In this document: positions 61,801-64,000 of the stretch, in pieces
Numbering within the stretch: position 1 is the first letter of the stretch
How the letters are laid out: each line of letters opens with the position of its first letter
Origin: Piezodorus guildinii
Lineage: Eukaryota; Arthropoda; Insecta; Hemiptera; Pentatomidae
DNA length: 64,000 nt
Assembly (NCBI GenBank): GCA_023052935.1
Contig: CM041298.1
Location: forward strand, 18,025,371 to 18,089,370
Direction: 5' to 3'
The notes under the pieces: generated by a model
The model's database searches: none
Told to the model about the DNA's origin: nothing
The model's input: only the letters and a program-made list of their open reading frames with translations
Made by a program: the position numbers and the translations under genes

Positions 61801-62617
61801 CACACACAATAAAATAATAATAAATAAAAAAACAAATCAATACAACAACCTATAATTGAGATAAATAAAAAGTTGGCAATAAAATAAACATCATAGAATC
61901 ATAACTATATACAAGAGATCCCAACGCCTCTATCTCAGCCGCATCACTGGCATACATGAATTAAATAAATTTTGTTGACATATTATCTGTACACGCCATA
62001 TGTTATGGCCTGATGAGGTTTCATGACTGTTTCATGAAAAAAAAGAGAACTGTATAATTTTTACGATATTTATCAATAGATCATTTTGTATTAATCTTTA
62101 TTTGTTATCTGTTTTAAAAATAGTTATTTTAAATAAAATTACAAGTTTTGAATAGAAAAGAAAGAAAAAGAAGACGATCGTACTTCAATTGTTTTTATTA
62201 CCGCCTAGTGGCGGGTCTTAAGCTAGGGTCGAAAGGGTAGATGGGCTTAGACCCGAGTCTTCTCTCAGACTTTGTACGTTTGCAAACGAAGTTCTTCATT
62301 ATCTTATCGTTCCCCTTGGAACTTGGAAAAGCCGCCCTGCGGTAATTTTCAACATACCTGAGAACGTCGTCCAAGCCGCCCTGCGGAGATTTTCTACAAT
62401 ACTCAACCGGACTTTTTCACGTTAATATGGCTTATCTATTAATGGAACATTTAATTTCTTAATTCTATTGTAATTCAAGAAACTGTTTAATTTTGATAAC
62501 TATATTTTTTTACATCTTTAAGCATTTAATTAAGTTAAGTTTGTTTCTCCTATTTTCTTCAATATTTTAATTAGGTTTATTTTGTTTCCCACATTTTATT
62601 ACAGCTGTTTAATCATA
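61801..62617. other. Unassigned stretch with a GC-richer block
   Basis: 62190-62410 is richer in G+C and contains the unit AAGCCGCCCTGCGG twice, 44 bp apart (62329 and 62373). No frame or known family. Confidence 0.45.
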
Positions 62618-62842
62618 TAATTAGGTTAAGTTTTTTCTTATTTAAATTTATTAGGTTAATTTGTTTCTTATCTTGTTTATATGTATTTTAGTCTATTAAA
62701 TGTATTGTGATTCGTCGTTTGCTTCCATTATTTTTATTTATTTTAAATCTATACAGTCCACTAATTTCTTTCAATAGAACCACCCTCAAGTTTGAGTTGT
62801 CACTTGGAAGTACTGTTCTTTCACGGATAGCCCAGCGTATAC
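62618..62842 (+). repeat. Left arm of a long inverted repeat
   Basis: About 225 bp from AATTAGGTTAAGTTTTTTC to GATAGCCCAGCGTATAC. It matches the reverse complement of 63773-64000 at roughly nine positions in ten, with small indels. Non-coding. Confidence 0.88.
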
Positions 62843-63487
62843 ATTATTTCTGTCTGTCTTAACCTTCTTTAATTCATACACCTGCCTTTCCGTCCTCAAA
62901 ATTTATTTCTCCTTGACTCGGAAAAGCAGTAGATCATAGGAAAACTAGATAGAACTACTAAAACCATTCTTTTTCTTTTTTTTTCGTCTATTACAAAATA
63001 AAACAAAATTATTCAAAATGAAGTAAGAAACCTAGAGAAGATTAATGAGTTTGAATTAAAGACCAAGCATACATGTAGGCGCGGAACAAGACATTAATAA
63101 GATTCTTGATGAAGTAGACCTCGGGGCATAAAAGTACCGGAGCTGGAATATCTCAAGTCGAAAAGAGGAAACTTTAGTTAACTTAATATCAAGTTCATTA
63201 GCAACTTGGGTATGACATTATCTCCATCATCCATTGCAGAAACTAAGCGTAAAGTTATAATATTAAATATGCATTGAAAGAGGCTTGCAAGAGCAACTAA
63301 AGTGATTCCGAAATTAAACTTCGACTAATGAAGGAATTTATCAAATGCCTTGTTTCACCAAAACTAAAAAAATCATAAAAGGGGTTACATTGGCTAACAA
63401 TATAACCTTATATAGGCAATATTATTGGCCTTCTATGCCCGAGGTCGTAAGATCGAACCCGGCTGTTGGTCATGGGCTTGAAAAAAG
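62843..63487. other. Interior of the inverted repeat, unassigned
   Basis: AT-rich with no frame of note. A tRNA box B-like GATCGAACCCGG lies near 63449 but no clear box A accompanies it. Confidence 0.4.
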
Positions 63488-63772
63488 AAACTGTACCTCT
63501 ACAACCCCTGAATGGTCTCGGGCTGAATAATTATATAGATTCGTACTTTTTCTAGGCCTGCGGATGAGCAATTAGGTGATAAGTCCGAGATTAAGCTTAG
63601 CCGCCAGACTTATTCCACATTTTTAGGAACGCATTTTAAAGTAGCTGGATGTGCCCCACTCTGAGTCACCCCACGTCCAAAATAACAGAATAAATAATAT
63701 TCAGCCTAAGTCGAAATTCGAACTTGGGACCAAGAGAACAATAGACTAGTGCTCTATCCCCGAGACCATGCT
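63488..63772 (-). mobile_element. tRNA-derived SINE, family T, copy 2
   Basis: Minus strand: GCATGGTCTCGGGGATAGAG (box A region), AAGTTCGAATTTCG (box B), then the family body with TTATTCTGTTATTTTGG and AGCTACTTTAAAATGCG. Its tRNA head touches the right arm of the long inverted repeat with no spacer. Confidence 0.75.
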
Positions 63773-64000
63773 GTATACGCTGGGCTATCCGTGAAAGAAT
63801 AGTACTTCCAAGTGACAACTCAATATGGAGGGTGGTTCTATTGAAATAAATAAGTGGACTGTATAGATTTAAAATAAATAAAAATAATGAAAGCAAACGA
63901 CGAATCACAATACATTTAATACACTGAAATACATATAAGGATGATAAGAAACAAATTAACCTAATAAATTTATATAAGAAAAATTAACCTAATTATAATT
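63773..64000 (-). repeat. Right arm of a long inverted repeat, cut by window end
   Basis: Inverse of 62618-62842, starting GTATACGCTGGGCTATCC. Similarity is still present at the last base, so the arm probably extends beyond the window. Confidence 0.88.

Noticed and set aside
62618..64000. Ends of a Polinton/Maverick-type giant element
   Set aside because: The arms are long, but the 930-bp interior carries no integrase, polymerase or capsid-like coding sequence; a foldback or deleted element is more economical.

Overview
This window is eukaryotic, intergenic and AT-rich, and almost everything recognisable in it is transposable-element DNA. The mixture suggests an arthropod, most probably an insect: Jockey-, CR1-, I- and RTE-type LINEs, remnants of LINEs with restriction-like endonucleases, internally deleted mariners, Tc1-like fragments, a TTAA-flanked piggyBac-like element and tRNA-derived SINEs. 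The order or species cannot be read from the sequence. I found no convincing host gene, rRNA, functional tRNA, CRISPR array or prokaryotic feature.

Layout. 0-9 kb: a SINE, a CR1-like 3' end, a copy of an abundant ~0.85-1.2 kb repeat (called family C here) carrying a solo-LTR-like insertion, two Jockey fragments (family B), a small CR1-like LINE split by one of them, a deleted mariner and a duplicated block around a TG microsatellite. 9-25 kb: further family B, mariner, SINE, RTE and family C copies, a Jockey copy split by a mariner, a decayed Tc1/mariner transposase, and a family C copy split by a CR1-like LINE. 25-35 kb: a nearly complete 3' half of an I-clade LINE with RNase H and a 13-bp target duplication, a Jockey 3' end with a pure A55 tail, and a CR1-like copy split by family B. 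35-41 kb: a REL-endonuclease remnant followed by the only structurally intact element, a two-ORF CR1-type LINE (ORF1 304 aa with PHD finger and coiled coil; ORF2 935 aa with endonuclease and reverse transcriptase). 41-52 kb: Tc1 fragment, family C copies including inverted pairs, RTE-like fragments and a mariner/LINE chimera. 52-57 kb: a SINE with a perfect target duplication, another deleted mariner and one family C copy carrying four separate insertions. 57-64 kb: an R4/R2-like LINE 3' end, RTE copies, microsatellites and a ~225-bp inverted repeat whose right arm runs off the window.

How the parts relate. Non-autonomous parts (SINEs, family C, deleted mariners, 5'-truncated LINE copies) would depend on enzymes from complete elements. 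The 36.4-41.06 kb LINE could encode such enzymes, although its endonuclease has one unusual motif. The nesting gives relative ages: family C and family K are old hosts, and the B, mariner, LTR, piggyBac-like and poly(A) Jockey insertions are younger. No new multi-gene system is evident. The main interest lies in the intact LINE, the mariner deletion family that shares one junction, the structure of family C, the LINE-mariner chimeric frame and the long inverted repeat at the right edge.
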